This document shows, one piece after another, positions 42,329 to 50,126 of a stretch of 64,000 bases of DNA (its first letter is position 1; every line of letters begins with the position of its first letter). The notes below the pieces were generated by a model. The model worked only from the letters and a program-made list of their open reading frames with translations, was not told the DNA's origin and made no database searches. This DNA is from Bog-756 sp963737625 (GTDB lineage Bacteria > Actinomycetota > Acidimicrobiia > Acidimicrobiales > RAAP-2): assembly GCA_963737625.1 (NCBI GenBank), contig CAVTTK010000002.1:1488001-1552000 (forward strand), written 5' to 3'. The translations under genes and the position numbers were made by a program.

Positions 42329-43246
42329 TCACCATCCACGCTCGGCCAGATGCACCCCGAGCGACGAGATCTCCTGGCCGGGCATGGCCTCCCCGAGCCC
42401 GGTGGACACCTTGGCCACCAGATCGGCGTCGGCATAGTGGGCGGTGGCCTCGACGATGGCCCGGGCCATCCGGGCGGGATCGCCACTCTTGAAGATCCCC
42501 GACCCCACGAAGACCGCCTCCGCCCCGAGCTGCATGACCAGCGAGGCGTCGGCCGGGGTGGCGATGCCCCCGGCGCAGAACAGCGGCACCGGTAGGCGAC
42601 CGGTGGCGGCGATCTCCTGGACCAGCCCGATGGGCGCCACCAGCTGCTTGGCCCACCCGTACTGCTCGGCCGGGTCGGCCTCGGTGACCCGCCGGATGTC
42701 ACCGAGGATCGAGCGGAGGTGACGTACGGCCTCGACGATGTTGCCGGTGCCGGCCTCGCCCTTGGAACGGATCATGGCCGCCCCCTCGGAGATGCGGCGC
42801 AGGGCCTCGCCCAAGTTGGTGGCGCCGCAGACGAAGGGGATCTCGTAGCCCCACTTGTCGATGTGGTGCGCTTCGTCGGCCGGGGTGAGGACCTCGCTCT
42901 CGTCGATGTAGTCCACGCCCAGGGCTGCCAGGACCTGGGCCTCGGCGAAGTGGCCGATTCGGGCCTTGGCCATCACCGGGACAGTCACGGCGGCCTTGAT
43001 CCCCTCGATCAGTGCGGGATCGCTCATCCGGGCCACCCCGCCGTCGCGCCGGATGTCGGAGGGCACCCGCTCCAGGGCCATGACCGCCACCGCCCCGGCG
43101 TCCTCGGCCACCTTGGCCTGCCCGGCATCCACCACGTCCATGATGACCCCCCCGCGCAGCATCTCGGCCAGGCCCCGCTTGACGGTGAACGTTCCGGTGG
43201 GACGGGCGTCGGGGGTGGTGCGGGAGTCGTTCGGGGATTCGGCCAT
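42329..43246 (-). CDS. pdxS: Pyridoxal 5'-phosphate synthase subunit PdxS
   Basis: A 305-residue TIM barrel that builds PLP from ribose 5-phosphate, glyceraldehyde 3-phosphate and ammonia. It shows KRGLAEMLRGGVIMDVVDAG, VAVMALERVPSDIRRDGGVA (first catalytic Lys region near the start), VPVMAKARIGHFAEAQVL with the second Lys, GTGNIVEAVRHLR and LFCAGGIATPADASLVMQLG. ATG 43246 has TAGAAT 7 nt upstream, supporting that start over upstream ones. It heads the pdxS-pdxT-yebC run. Confidence 0.96.
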   Translation of the reverse strand: MAESPNDSRTTPDARPTGTFTVKRGLAEMLRGGVIMDVVDAGQAKVAEDAGAVAVMALERVPSDIRRDGGVARMSDPALIEGIKAAVTVPVMAKARIGHFAEAQVLAALGVDYIDESEVLTPADEAHHIDKWGYEIPFVCGATNLGEALRRISEGAAMIRSKGEAGTGNIVEAVRHLRSILGDIRRVTEADPAEQYGWAKQLVAPIGLVQEIAATGRLPVPLFCAGGIATPADASLVMQLGAEAVFVGSGIFKSGDPARMARAIVEATAHYADADLVAKVSTGLGEAMPGQEISSLGVHLAERGW

Positions 43247-43253
43247 GCCGGGC

Positions 43254-43259
43254 ATTCTA
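43254..43259 (-). promoter_or_regulatory. -10 element (TAGAAT) for pdxS, leaderless arrangement
   Basis: TAGAAT, close to the consensus TATAAT, ends 7 nt before ATG 43246 on the minus strand. The leader would have zero or one nucleotide. Confidence 0.5.
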
Positions 43260-43345
43260 CTCCCGCCGCCCCTGGCAGCGGCCCGGGACGAGGCCGGACG
43301 GCCGGGCTTCCGCTCCGGCCACCAGGCGCGCCGACGCGACAACGA

Positions 43346-43363
43346 CCGCCCCCGGAAGGGCGG
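43346..43363 (-). terminator. Hairpin downstream of the YceI gene
   Basis: CCGCCC (43346-43351) and GGGCGG (43358-43363) form a 6-bp all-GC stem with a 6-nt loop, 33 nt after the yceI-like stop. On the minus strand TCGTTGTCG follows. It is plausible as a terminator between yceI and pdxS. Confidence 0.4.
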
Positions 43364-43396
43364 CCGCTCTCGCTCCTGGTCGGATCTTGGGTCGGG

Positions 43397-43978
43397 CTAC
43401 GCCTGCAGCGTGGCCTCGGCCTCGATCTCGATGTCCACCTTCTTGGCCACCACCAGGCCGCCCGCCTCCATGACGGCGCCGAAGGCCACCCCGAAGTCCT
43501 CGCGGTTGATGGTGGTCTTGGCACTGAAGCCGACCCGGTGCATGCCGTAGGGGTCCTGCACCACGCCTTCGAGCGTGGCATCCAGGGTCACCGACTTGGT
43601 CACCCCGCGGATGGTGAGGTCACCCTCGACCTTCCACTCGGTCGGCCCGTCGGCCTTGATGGCCGTGCTCACGAACGTCCAGGTGGGGTGGTTCTCGACG
43701 TCGAAGAAGTCGTTGGTCCGCAAGTGGTTGTCCCGATTCTCGTCCCGGGTGTCGACACTTCCGGCCTGGATGGTCACCGAGACCTTGGAGTCCTCGGGGT
43801 TCTCGGCCAGGTCCAGGGTTCCCTCGAAGGTGTTGAACGCACCACGGACCTTGGACACCGCCATGTGGCGGACCGTGAATCCGAGCGTGGTGTGCGTGGT
43901 GTCGAGGGCATACGTCCCGACGGCGGGGTACTCCGCACCGTTGACCTGGCGACTGACTACTGCGGTATCTGTGGACAT
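43397..43978 (-). CDS. YceI-family lipocalin-like protein
   Basis: 193 residues without a signal peptide. The YceI fold is clear: GTYALDTTHTTLGFTVRHMA, GAFNTFEGTLDLAENPEDSK, VTIQAGSVDTRDENRDNHLR, DFFDVENHPTWTFVSTAI and LTIRGVTKSVTLDATLEG. Family members bind polyprenoids or other lipids. Without a signal peptide this one is likely cytoplasmic, as in many actinobacteria. A strong ribosome-binding site (AAAGGAG, 6 nt before ATG 43978) and a strong promoter precede it. It diverges from a MarR gene, its probable regulator. Confidence 0.92.
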   Translation of the reverse strand: MSTDTAVVSRQVNGAEYPAVGTYALDTTHTTLGFTVRHMAVSKVRGAFNTFEGTLDLAENPEDSKVSVTIQAGSVDTRDENRDNHLRTNDFFDVENHPTWTFVSTAIKADGPTEWKVEGDLTIRGVTKSVTLDATLEGVVQDPYGMHRVGFSAKTTINREDFGVAFGAVMEAGGLVVAKKVDIEIEAEATLQA

Positions 43979-44027
43979 GGCCACTCCTTTGGGTCTCGTA
44001 ACTCGGGCGCCTCGTGCGCTTATGTGT

Positions 44028-44066
44028 TTGTGCAAACAACTATAGCACAGATATTTGTGTTCGCAA
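44028..44066. promoter_or_regulatory. yceI promoter with two candidate MarR operator sites
   Basis: For yceI (minus strand) TTGCGA (44066-44061) and TATAGT (44044-44039) are a -35/-10 pair with a 16-nt spacer, the best promoter in the window. Two related sites flank it: TTGTGCAAACAA (44028-44039, containing the inverted repeat GTTTG-TG-CAAAC at 44026-44037) and TTGTGTTCGCAA (44055-44066). Both are TTG-N6-CAA, 27 bp apart, and overlap the -10 and -35. Repression by the divergent MarR is inferred. Confidence 0.6.
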
Positions 44067-44084
44067 CTACTACTCCCGAACTTG

Positions 44085-44090
44085 TACACT
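44085..44090 (+). promoter_or_regulatory. -10 element (TACACT) for marR, leaderless arrangement
   Basis: TACACT ends 6 nt before ATG 44097. A weak TTCGCA lies 19 nt upstream of it, inside the second TTG-N6-CAA site, so MarR may also control its own gene. Confidence 0.42.
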
Positions 44091-44096
44091 GGGGCC

Positions 44097-44618
44097 ATGG
44101 GACGACAGCGGGCCTTCGACGACGAACGACTGACCACGGTGGGGCTCCTGATGGAGTCGGCCGCCGGACTGCGCCGCGTCTTCCAGCAGCGCCTGGGAGA
44201 CGAGCAGTCGCTCTCCAACCAGTCGTTCGACGTGCTGATTCGGCTGGCCCGGAGCCCGGGGTCCGAGCTCCGGATGAGCGAGCTGGCCTCGCAGACCTCG
44301 CTCACCCCGAGCGGCCTGACCCGGTCGGTCGACCGTCTCCTGGACCAGGGCCTCGTGGACCGCAGGGTCTGCCCCGAAGACCGACGGGGATCGTTCGCCG
44401 TCCTGACCCCGGCCGGGCGGGCGCTGATGGACCGAGCCATTCCGACCCACATCGCCCACATCGACGAAGTCCTGAGCGAGGTCTTCACCCCTGGCGAGGA
44501 GGAGACGCTGGCCGCCCTGCTACGCCGCCTCCGCGACCGTCTCTACGACAGCGACGCCGACTGGGCTCTCAGTCACGACGACGACGTCGACGGTGAGAGC
44601 TGCCCCGGCGTGGCATGA
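44097..44618 (+). CDS. MarR-family transcriptional regulator
   Basis: 173 residues. The winged-helix core is VLIRLARSPGSELRMSELAS, QTSLTPSGLTRSVDRLLDQG and LVDRRVCPEDRRGSFAVLTP, the last being the wing with the DRR motif. Dimerisation helices are at both ends, and the tail is acidic. No redox-active Cys of the OhrR type is seen near the N-terminus, so a small-molecule ligand is more likely. ATG 44097 is supported by the -10 box just before it. Divergence from yceI and paired palindromic sites between them make yceI the likely target. Confidence 0.9.
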   Translation: MGRQRAFDDERLTTVGLLMESAAGLRRVFQQRLGDEQSLSNQSFDVLIRLARSPGSELRMSELASQTSLTPSGLTRSVDRLLDQGLVDRRVCPEDRRGSFAVLTPAGRALMDRAIPTHIAHIDEVLSEVFTPGEEETLAALLRRLRDRLYDSDADWALSHDDDVDGESCPGVA

Positions 44619-44696
44619 ACGGGTGGCACCGAGGCCGTACGGGTGGAGCGCGCCCTGCGCTCGTGCCAGGCCCCGGTTGCGCTGGGCCCCGCGTTC

Positions 44697-44719
44697 CCCG
44701 ACAGTCTGACGACGTCGGG
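44697..44719. terminator. Hairpin between converging marR and M48 genes
   Basis: CCCGAC (44697-44702) pairs with GTCGGG (44714-44719) around an 11-nt loop in the 135-nt gap between two convergent genes. The rest of the gap holds nothing recognised. It may serve as a bidirectional terminator; no U-tract is seen on either side. Confidence 0.3.
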
Positions 44720-44753
44720 CACCCGGCCGTGGGTCAGTAAACGAAGCGGGACG

Positions 44754-46039
44754 TCAGTAGAGGGCCTGGGCCGCGGCCCGCACCCGGGTGTCGTCGAGGT
44801 TCCCCTCCGTCGAGATGTCGGTTGGTCTGCCGACGGTGGGATCGATCCACAGCCATCGGGTCAGGACTGCGGTCCGCCCCCGGCCCGGCGGCCAGGGTGC
44901 GGTCCGGTCCGGGCCCTCCAGCATGGCCGTCAGGGCCGATCCGATGCCCGGTGGGTAGCGGACTACCGCGGCGGCCCGTTGGTCGGCGGCGAACTCGCGC
45001 CCGCTCCCGATCCGTGAGTGGATCCGCTCGGTGGCCCGGGACAGGCCGATGACCAGCGACCACGGAGCGGAGACGGCAACGGCGACCGTGGCCACCACGG
45101 TGTCGTGGCGCTTCACGTGGACCAGTTCATGGGCCAGCACCCCCTCCAGTTCCACCAGCGTGAGGAAGTGATCGAGGGCCGACGTCACCACCAGGGTGGC
45201 GCTGCGGGGATCCCGTCCGATGGCCATGGCATTGGGCACCGGGCTGTCGACCACGCAAACGGTCGGCTGGGGCAGTCCCATGGTGGCGCACAGACCGTCC
45301 ACCAGGTTGTGGAGACGGGGCCGATCGCTCTCCACGCTCGGCTGGGCGCCGACGGCCCGGAGGACGGCGCCCGGGGCCCGCTGCCAGAGGACCACGAGCA
45401 CGCCCGCGGCCACGGCCACGAACACCGCCGCGGCCAGATAGACGGGAAGTCCGACGGCGGCCAGCACGACACCGATGACCACGCCGATGACCAACCCGGG
45501 GGCCAGGCACATCCGCACGGCGCGCCGGTGATTGGCGCGGATGGCGCTGGCTTCCTCGCCGCCTTCGACACCCCGGTCGACGGTGGTGACCACCGCCACC
45601 TCGACCTCGGGCGACGCCGGTCGGTCCCGGGTGCCGGAACCCTGGCGCTGGCTACCCGAGCGCGACGATCCCGAGCGTTGGGGCGGGCGGTTGCCGGACG
45701 AGCCGCGCCCTCCCCCGCCGCCGGAGCGGTTTCCGCCGGATCCGCCCCCGGGGCCGCCGCTGCGTGACCCGCCGGCAGCGCCGCCCTCCCGTGAGCCACC
45801 ACCTCCCGAGCCACTGCGGTTGCCGCCGGTGGCCGACGAGCCGGACCGATTGCGGTTCCGATTCCGATTCCGATTCCGATTCCGGCTCGCGGAGCTTTGG
45901 CCCCCTCCCGTTTGACCCTCTCCGCGAGTCCGTCCGTCACCGCCCGGACGACCACCGGCTCCCCCGGTGGAGTCGTCCCCCCCGAGCCGCCCCCGGGGCC
46001 CTGGGGAGCGGTGGAACCGTTCTGTTCGGTGGGAGCCAT
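44754..46039 (-). CDS. M48 (HtpX-like) metalloprotease with disordered Arg/Gly/Asn-rich N-terminus; N-terminal frame disrupted
   Basis: The catalytic part (from GTG 45599) has two TMs (PGLVIGVVIGVVLAAVGLPV and YLAAAVFVAVAAGVLVVLW), VDSPVPNAMAIGRDP, Zn motif LEGVLAHELVHVKRHD and the third ligand in GREFAADQRAAAV, as in HtpX-type membrane proteases. Upstream the same frame is open and codes for a Gly/Ser/Arg-rich region with six RN dipeptides, but has no start codon. A second frame beginning at ATG 46039 (MAPTEQNGSTAPQGPG, then EPVVVRAVTDGLAERVKREG) joins it if one C is added to the run at 45901-45905 (or 45977-45983). That gives a 428-residue protein 22 nt after pimA. If the gene starts at 45599 instead, it is 281 residues and intact. 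Confidence 0.75.
45855..45884 (-). repeat. Hexanucleotide tandem repeat (CGGAAT)n
   Basis: Four perfect ATTCCG units on the plus strand (45861-45884) plus one GTTCCG unit. In the M48 frame they encode an Arg-Asn repeat. The unit is a multiple of three, so copy-number change would lengthen the repeat without shifting frame. Confidence 0.85.
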
Positions 46040-46061
46040 GGTCGAAGCAGTGTAGGACCGC

Positions 46062-47261
46062 TCAGGCCTTGGCTCGGACCACAGCGGCGTCGTACCGGGA
46101 CTCGTACCACTCCGCCAGCCGCTCCATCGACCAGTGGGAGGCCCAGGCCCACGCCTCGTCCAGCCACGCCTGGTCACCCGGTTTCGGCTCCGCCGGACCA
46201 TGGGATCTCCGCCCGGGTCCGTCCGTCGCCGCCCGGAGGCTCAGCACGGCCGACAGGCCGTCGGCCAGGGCCGAGGGGTCTCGCGGTGGGACCAGGACGG
46301 CATGGCCCCCCGCCGCCTCCCGGTATCCGTCGATGTCGCTGGCCACCACCACCGCCCGGGCTGCCATGGCCTCCACCAGCACCATTCCGAAGGACTCCCC
46401 CCCGAGTGATGGCGCGGCCACGACATCGGCGGCCACCAGCCGGCGCACCTTCTCCTCCTCACTCAGGACACCGAGCCACTGGAGGTCGGCGGCGTCGGGA
46501 TGCTGCCTCCGGAGGGCGTCGGTCTGCGGCCCGTCACCGGCGACCCAGAGCGTCGGGCGTGGACCCAGGACCTCGGGGCCGGAGGGCGAAGGCCGTAGGC
46601 CGTCGAAGGCCGCCAGCAGGATGCCCAGGCCCTTCCGTTCCTCGTGGCGCCCGAGGAAGAGGATCGTCGGCGCAGCCTGGGGCCAGGGGGCCACACCGTG
46701 GAACCGGTCGATCTCGACGCCGTTGAAGCCGACGTCGTACTGCCCGCCCAGGGCACGCGCCGCGGTGGCCCGGGCCGCGGGTGACACGGCACACCGGACG
46801 GCGAAGCGCCGGGCCAGGCGGCGGGTGAGGGGGCGCAGGGCGGTGTAGAAGGGGCTGGGGCCGCTGCGGTGGAAGGTGGCGACGAGGGGAGGGAGTCCCC
46901 GGCCCACCAGCAGTCCGAACGGGACGCCGGGAGTGAACGGCTCGTGGACGTGGACCACATCGAACCGGCCCGCCCGCACGGCCCGAAGCGCCCGCACCAC
47001 CGCGGGAACCGAGAGGGTCACCGGAGCCACCGAGCCGTTGGCCGGCAAGGAGACCGACCGGCCGGTGACCACCAGCCGGATTCCCGGAGGGGCGTCGGTG
47101 GGGGCGTCCATCGGGGCGAACACGGTCACCCGGTGGCCCCGGGCACCAAGGGCGCGGGCCAGGCCCACCACCTGGCCCTGGACCCCACCGGGTCGGGACA
47201 GACTGTAGGGACAGACGAGGGCGACGGTCCGCGGGGTGGACGTCGAAGCGCTCGATGCCAC
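46062..47261 (-). CDS. pimA: PimA-like GT4 phosphatidylinositol alpha-mannosyltransferase
   Basis: 399 residues, GT-B fold. It starts VALVCPYSLSRPGGVQGQVV with the lipid/acceptor-binding loop seen in PimA, followed by FDVVHVHEPFTPGVPFGLLV, FNGVEIDRF, ILFLGRHEERKGLGILLAAF and the nucleotide-sugar EX7E motif in GGESFGMVLVEAMAARAVVV. PimA transfers the first mannose to phosphatidylinositol at the inner leaflet. The identification rests on this sequence and on the pgsA-patA-pimA neighbourhood. Start GTG 47261 lies 7 nt after the diguanylate cyclase stop; ATG 47330, inside that gene, is an alternative. Other GT4 specificity cannot be excluded. Confidence 0.85.
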   Translation of the reverse strand: MASSASTSTPRTVALVCPYSLSRPGGVQGQVVGLARALGARGHRVTVFAPMDAPTDAPPGIRLVVTGRSVSLPANGSVAPVTLSVPAVVRALRAVRAGRFDVVHVHEPFTPGVPFGLLVGRGLPPLVATFHRSGPSPFYTALRPLTRRLARRFAVRCAVSPAARATAARALGGQYDVGFNGVEIDRFHGVAPWPQAAPTILFLGRHEERKGLGILLAAFDGLRPSPSGPEVLGPRPTLWVAGDGPQTDALRRQHPDAADLQWLGVLSEEEKVRRLVAADVVAAPSLGGESFGMVLVEAMAARAVVVASDIDGYREAAGGHAVLVPPRDPSALADGLSAVLSLRAATDGPGRRSHGPAEPKPGDQAWLDEAWAWASHWSMERLAEWYESRYDAAVVRAKA

Positions 47262-47268
47262 GGGGAGG

Positions 47269-49194
47269 TCAGTCGGAGGTGGAGCGGCGCTCCCGGCGCC
47301 GGCTCCACTTGACCCCGTACATGGCGTCATCGGCCCGGCTCAACAGCTTGGAGGGGTCGGTGTCGGGACTGTCCACGAAGACACCCCCCACGGAGGCCAG
47401 TACCGAGAGGGTGCGGCCGTCGATCCGGTAGGGCCGGGCCAGGGCGGACGAGATCCGCTCATTGATGAGGAGCATCTCCTCCTCCCCGCTCTCGATGTCG
47501 CACACCACGACGAACTCGTCGCCGCCTAGGCGGGCCACGGTGTCCGACGGCCGGACCAGCGCCGAGAGGCGCCGGGCCACGGCGATGAGCATGTCGTCCC
47601 CGACGTCGTGACCCAGTCCGTCGTTGATCTCCTTGAACTCATCGAGGTCCAGCAGGAAGACGGCCACCCCGTGTTGTCCGTCGCCGACGCCGGCCGGGGA
47701 GGCTGTCCCGACCGCGTGGGCCAGACCGTCGATGGCCTGTTGGAGGCGCTCGGCCAGGAGGGTCCGGTTGGCCAGTCCCGTCAAGGGATCGTGGAGGGCC
47801 ATCTCGGCCAGCCGCTCCTCGTTGCGCTTCTGCTCGGTGACGTCGTGCATGGCCACCACCGCACCCAGCATCCAACCGTCATCGTCCACCAGGGCCTGCC
47901 CGTTCACGCTGACCTTGCGATGGCCCCCGGCCTCGGAGGCCAGAACGATCTCCACATCACGCAGCTGCTCGCCGGACATGGCCCGCAGGAGCGGATCCTC
48001 CCGTTGGTCCGCCGGGGATGCTTCCGACCCCAGCAAACCCTGATCGGAAGGGATGGTGCCGATGGGATCGGACTCCTCAGACAGTCCGTGCAGCCGCCGG
48101 GCCGCCGGGTTGAAGACGGTGATACGCCCTTCGGCATCGCAGGCCACGATGCCCTCTTCGAGGGTGTCCAGCAACACCTGGAGGAACTGTTCGTCGCGTC
48201 GGAGCTCGGCGGCGGCCTCCCGGGCCGCCGTGATGTCACTGAACGAGGCCACGGCACCGCTGACGTGGCCATCGGCCCCGACCATGGGCTGGATGTTGAC
48301 CCGCACCCACATGGGCCGACGTCCCTCCCGCAAGATGCCGAGGACCACACCGACCGCCCGCCGGGCGTGGCGCAGGCCGACCAGCACCGGGTGGTCGGTC
48401 ACGGGGACCTCCGCACCGTCACCGTCGACGAGGACGATCCCGTCGGCCTCGCCCCGGGAAAGCATGTCCTCGAAGGGTCGCCCGACCACCCGGATTCGAG
48501 GAGCCTCGAACATCACCTCGAAGGACTCGTTCACCCGCACGACGGTCCCGCCGGCATCCACCATCAGCACGCCGTCGGCCAGGGAGTCGATGACGGTCGT
48601 CTGGCGACGGTCCTCCTCGCGAATCCGCTGTTCCAGCTGCTTACGCGAGGTGATGTCTCGGAGGTTCACCACGATCCCGCCGATGGGATCGGACAGGTGG
48701 TTCACCGCCACGACATCCAGATCCAGGGTCGTGCCATCAGACCGGACCGTCTGCAACTCCAAGGAGACCGACAGTCGGCGCCGAGCCACCAGATCCTCGA
48801 ACCGGGCCCGGACGGCCTCCCGGGTTCGGGGTTCGACCAGCCCGAAGGCATCCCGTCCGACGACGTTGCTGATGTCGTATCCGAACAGCCGTTGAGCGGA
48901 CGAGCTGACGAAGATGAACCGGCCCTCGGCGTCCACCACGGCCACCACATCGAATTCGTGCTCGGTCATGGAGTGGACCATCGGATCCCCGAAGGGCGGC
49001 GCGTGGCCATTGTCGCGGCCCCGCGACCGCGCCCCGGGCGGCACGGCGCCCCCATGACCGTTGCCCTCCGCACCGTCGGACCCGGTGACCACGGTCGGAG
49101 CCGACGCCACGGAAGTCCCTCCGGGCGGCGACGCCGTGCCGGACAGCTCGAAATCGGCATCGCCGGGCAGGGGGCGGCTCTCGAATCGGGTCAT
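47269..49194 (-). CDS. Diguanylate cyclase with three PAS domains
   Basis: 641 residues without membrane helices. A Gly/Pro-rich N-terminus (1-70) precedes PAS1 (about 78-185, HEFDVVAVVDAEGRFIFVSS), PAS2 (about 200-330, DSLADGVLMVDAGGTVVRVN) and PAS3 (about 338-458, LDTLEEGIVACDAEGRITVF). The GGDEF domain (about 465-632) follows: LHDPLTGLANRTLLAERL, FLLDLDEFKEINDGLGHDVG, active site GGDEF at 557-561 and inhibitory RxxD site RPSD at 548-551. It should be an active, product-inhibited cyclic-di-GMP synthase. There is no EAL domain. ATG 49194 overlaps the acyltransferase stop (ATGA), so it is translated in one operon with PatA-like and PimA-like genes. The PAS signal is unknown. Confidence 0.93.
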   Translation of the reverse strand: MTRFESRPLPGDADFELSGTASPPGGTSVASAPTVVTGSDGAEGNGHGGAVPPGARSRGRDNGHAPPFGDPMVHSMTEHEFDVVAVVDAEGRFIFVSSSAQRLFGYDISNVVGRDAFGLVEPRTREAVRARFEDLVARRRLSVSLELQTVRSDGTTLDLDVVAVNHLSDPIGGIVVNLRDITSRKQLEQRIREEDRRQTTVIDSLADGVLMVDAGGTVVRVNESFEVMFEAPRIRVVGRPFEDMLSRGEADGIVLVDGDGAEVPVTDHPVLVGLRHARRAVGVVLGILREGRRPMWVRVNIQPMVGADGHVSGAVASFSDITAAREAAAELRRDEQFLQVLLDTLEEGIVACDAEGRITVFNPAARRLHGLSEESDPIGTIPSDQGLLGSEASPADQREDPLLRAMSGEQLRDVEIVLASEAGGHRKVSVNGQALVDDDGWMLGAVVAMHDVTEQKRNEERLAEMALHDPLTGLANRTLLAERLQQAIDGLAHAVGTASPAGVGDGQHGVAVFLLDLDEFKEINDGLGHDVGDDMLIAVARRLSALVRPSDTVARLGGDEFVVVCDIESGEEEMLLINERISSALARPYRIDGRTLSVLASVGGVFVDSPDTDPSKLLSRADDAMYGVKWSRRRERRSTSD

Positions 49195-50075
49195 GCCGCC
49201 GCGCCGGGGCGATCGGACAGCCACAGGGGTTGGAAGACGTGCCACTGCTCGGGGGCCCGGCGGATCAGGCCCTCGAAGCGGGTGGCGATCTCTTGGGTGA
49301 GGCGGGCCACGTCCGAGCGGAGCGATCCCTGACGGGCGGTGTCGAGGGGTGGTTCCACGATGGCCCGGTGGTCGGGCCCTGGTCCGCTGTACACCGCTCC
49401 GGTGACCAGCCGGGCTCCCGTGCGGAGGGCCAGAGTGGCGGGGCCGGCCGGCATGGTGGTCGGCTCGCCGAAGAACTCCACCTCGATGCCGTTGCCGGCC
49501 ACATCGCGGTCGCAGAGCAGACCGACCAGACCCCCGTTGCGCAGGGTGGCCATCACCGCGCCGCCTGAGGAAGCGTCGAGGGGAACGATGGTCAGGCCCA
49601 TGGCAGCACGCTGCGCCACGAAGAAGTCGAACAGTTCAGGAGGCTCGATTCGCTCGGCCACCGAGGTCATGGGCAGGTTCTGGGTGGCCAGGAACGCACC
49701 GCCGAACTCCCAGCTGCCGACGTGGGGCAGGGCCATGATCACCCCTTCGCCGGATGCGACGCCGTCAGCCAGGTACTCGAGGCCCTGGACGAACGTCCGC
49801 GCCTCCACCTCGGCTGGCGAGGTGCGTCCCAGCCGGGCACCCTCCACCCAGTAGCGGGCGTAGGCGCGGAACGAGCGGTGGGCCCAGCGGTCGAGGAGGG
49901 CTTGGTCGTCCTCCCCGGCATCGAGCACGCGACGCAGATTGGCCGTGACCATCCGCCGCTGGTCGGCGCGTACCGAGAACATCACGTCCCCGACCCGATT
50001 GGCCAGACTGAGGGCCACAGGTTCGGGAAGTGCCGCCAGACAGCGCGCCAGCGTGGTGTATGTCCAAAACACCAT
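49191..50075 (-). CDS. Lysophospholipid acyltransferase, PatA (phosphatidylinositol mannoside acyltransferase)-like
   Basis: 294 residues of the HtrB/LpxL-like acyltransferase family. The catalytic HX4E motif is in ALPHVGSWEFGGAFLATQNL. MTSVAERIEPPELFDFFVAQ, GLVGLLCDRDVAGNGIEVEF and FFGEPTTMPAGPATLALRTG are further family blocks. M. tuberculosis PatA (Rv2611c) adds palmitate to the mannose of PIM1; gene order pgsA-patA-pimA is the same here. ATG 50075 is chosen because CAGGGA stands just before it; GTG 50090 is possible. It overlaps the diguanylate cyclase gene by 4 nt. Confidence 0.88.
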   Translation of the reverse strand: MVFWTYTTLARCLAALPEPVALSLANRVGDVMFSVRADQRRMVTANLRRVLDAGEDDQALLDRWAHRSFRAYARYWVEGARLGRTSPAEVEARTFVQGLEYLADGVASGEGVIMALPHVGSWEFGGAFLATQNLPMTSVAERIEPPELFDFFVAQRAAMGLTIVPLDASSGGAVMATLRNGGLVGLLCDRDVAGNGIEVEFFGEPTTMPAGPATLALRTGARLVTGAVYSGPGPDHRAIVEPPLDTARQGSLRSDVARLTQEIATRFEGLIRRAPEQWHVFQPLWLSDRPGAAA

Positions 50076-50126
50076 CGTTCCCTGGTTCACGAGCCCTCGT
50101 CCCGATGGTTTCTCTGATGGACCGAC

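Noticed and set aside
44619..44753. A small RNA or tRNA gene in the gap between marR and M48
   Set aside because: No acceptor or T-arm pattern was found; only a weak hairpin.
45185..46201. A separate 338-codon gene with an IG-repeat, in the frame next to M48
   Set aside because: Its start region may be real, but past the hexamer repeat the coding character moves to the M48 frame. It is treated as a frame break of one gene.
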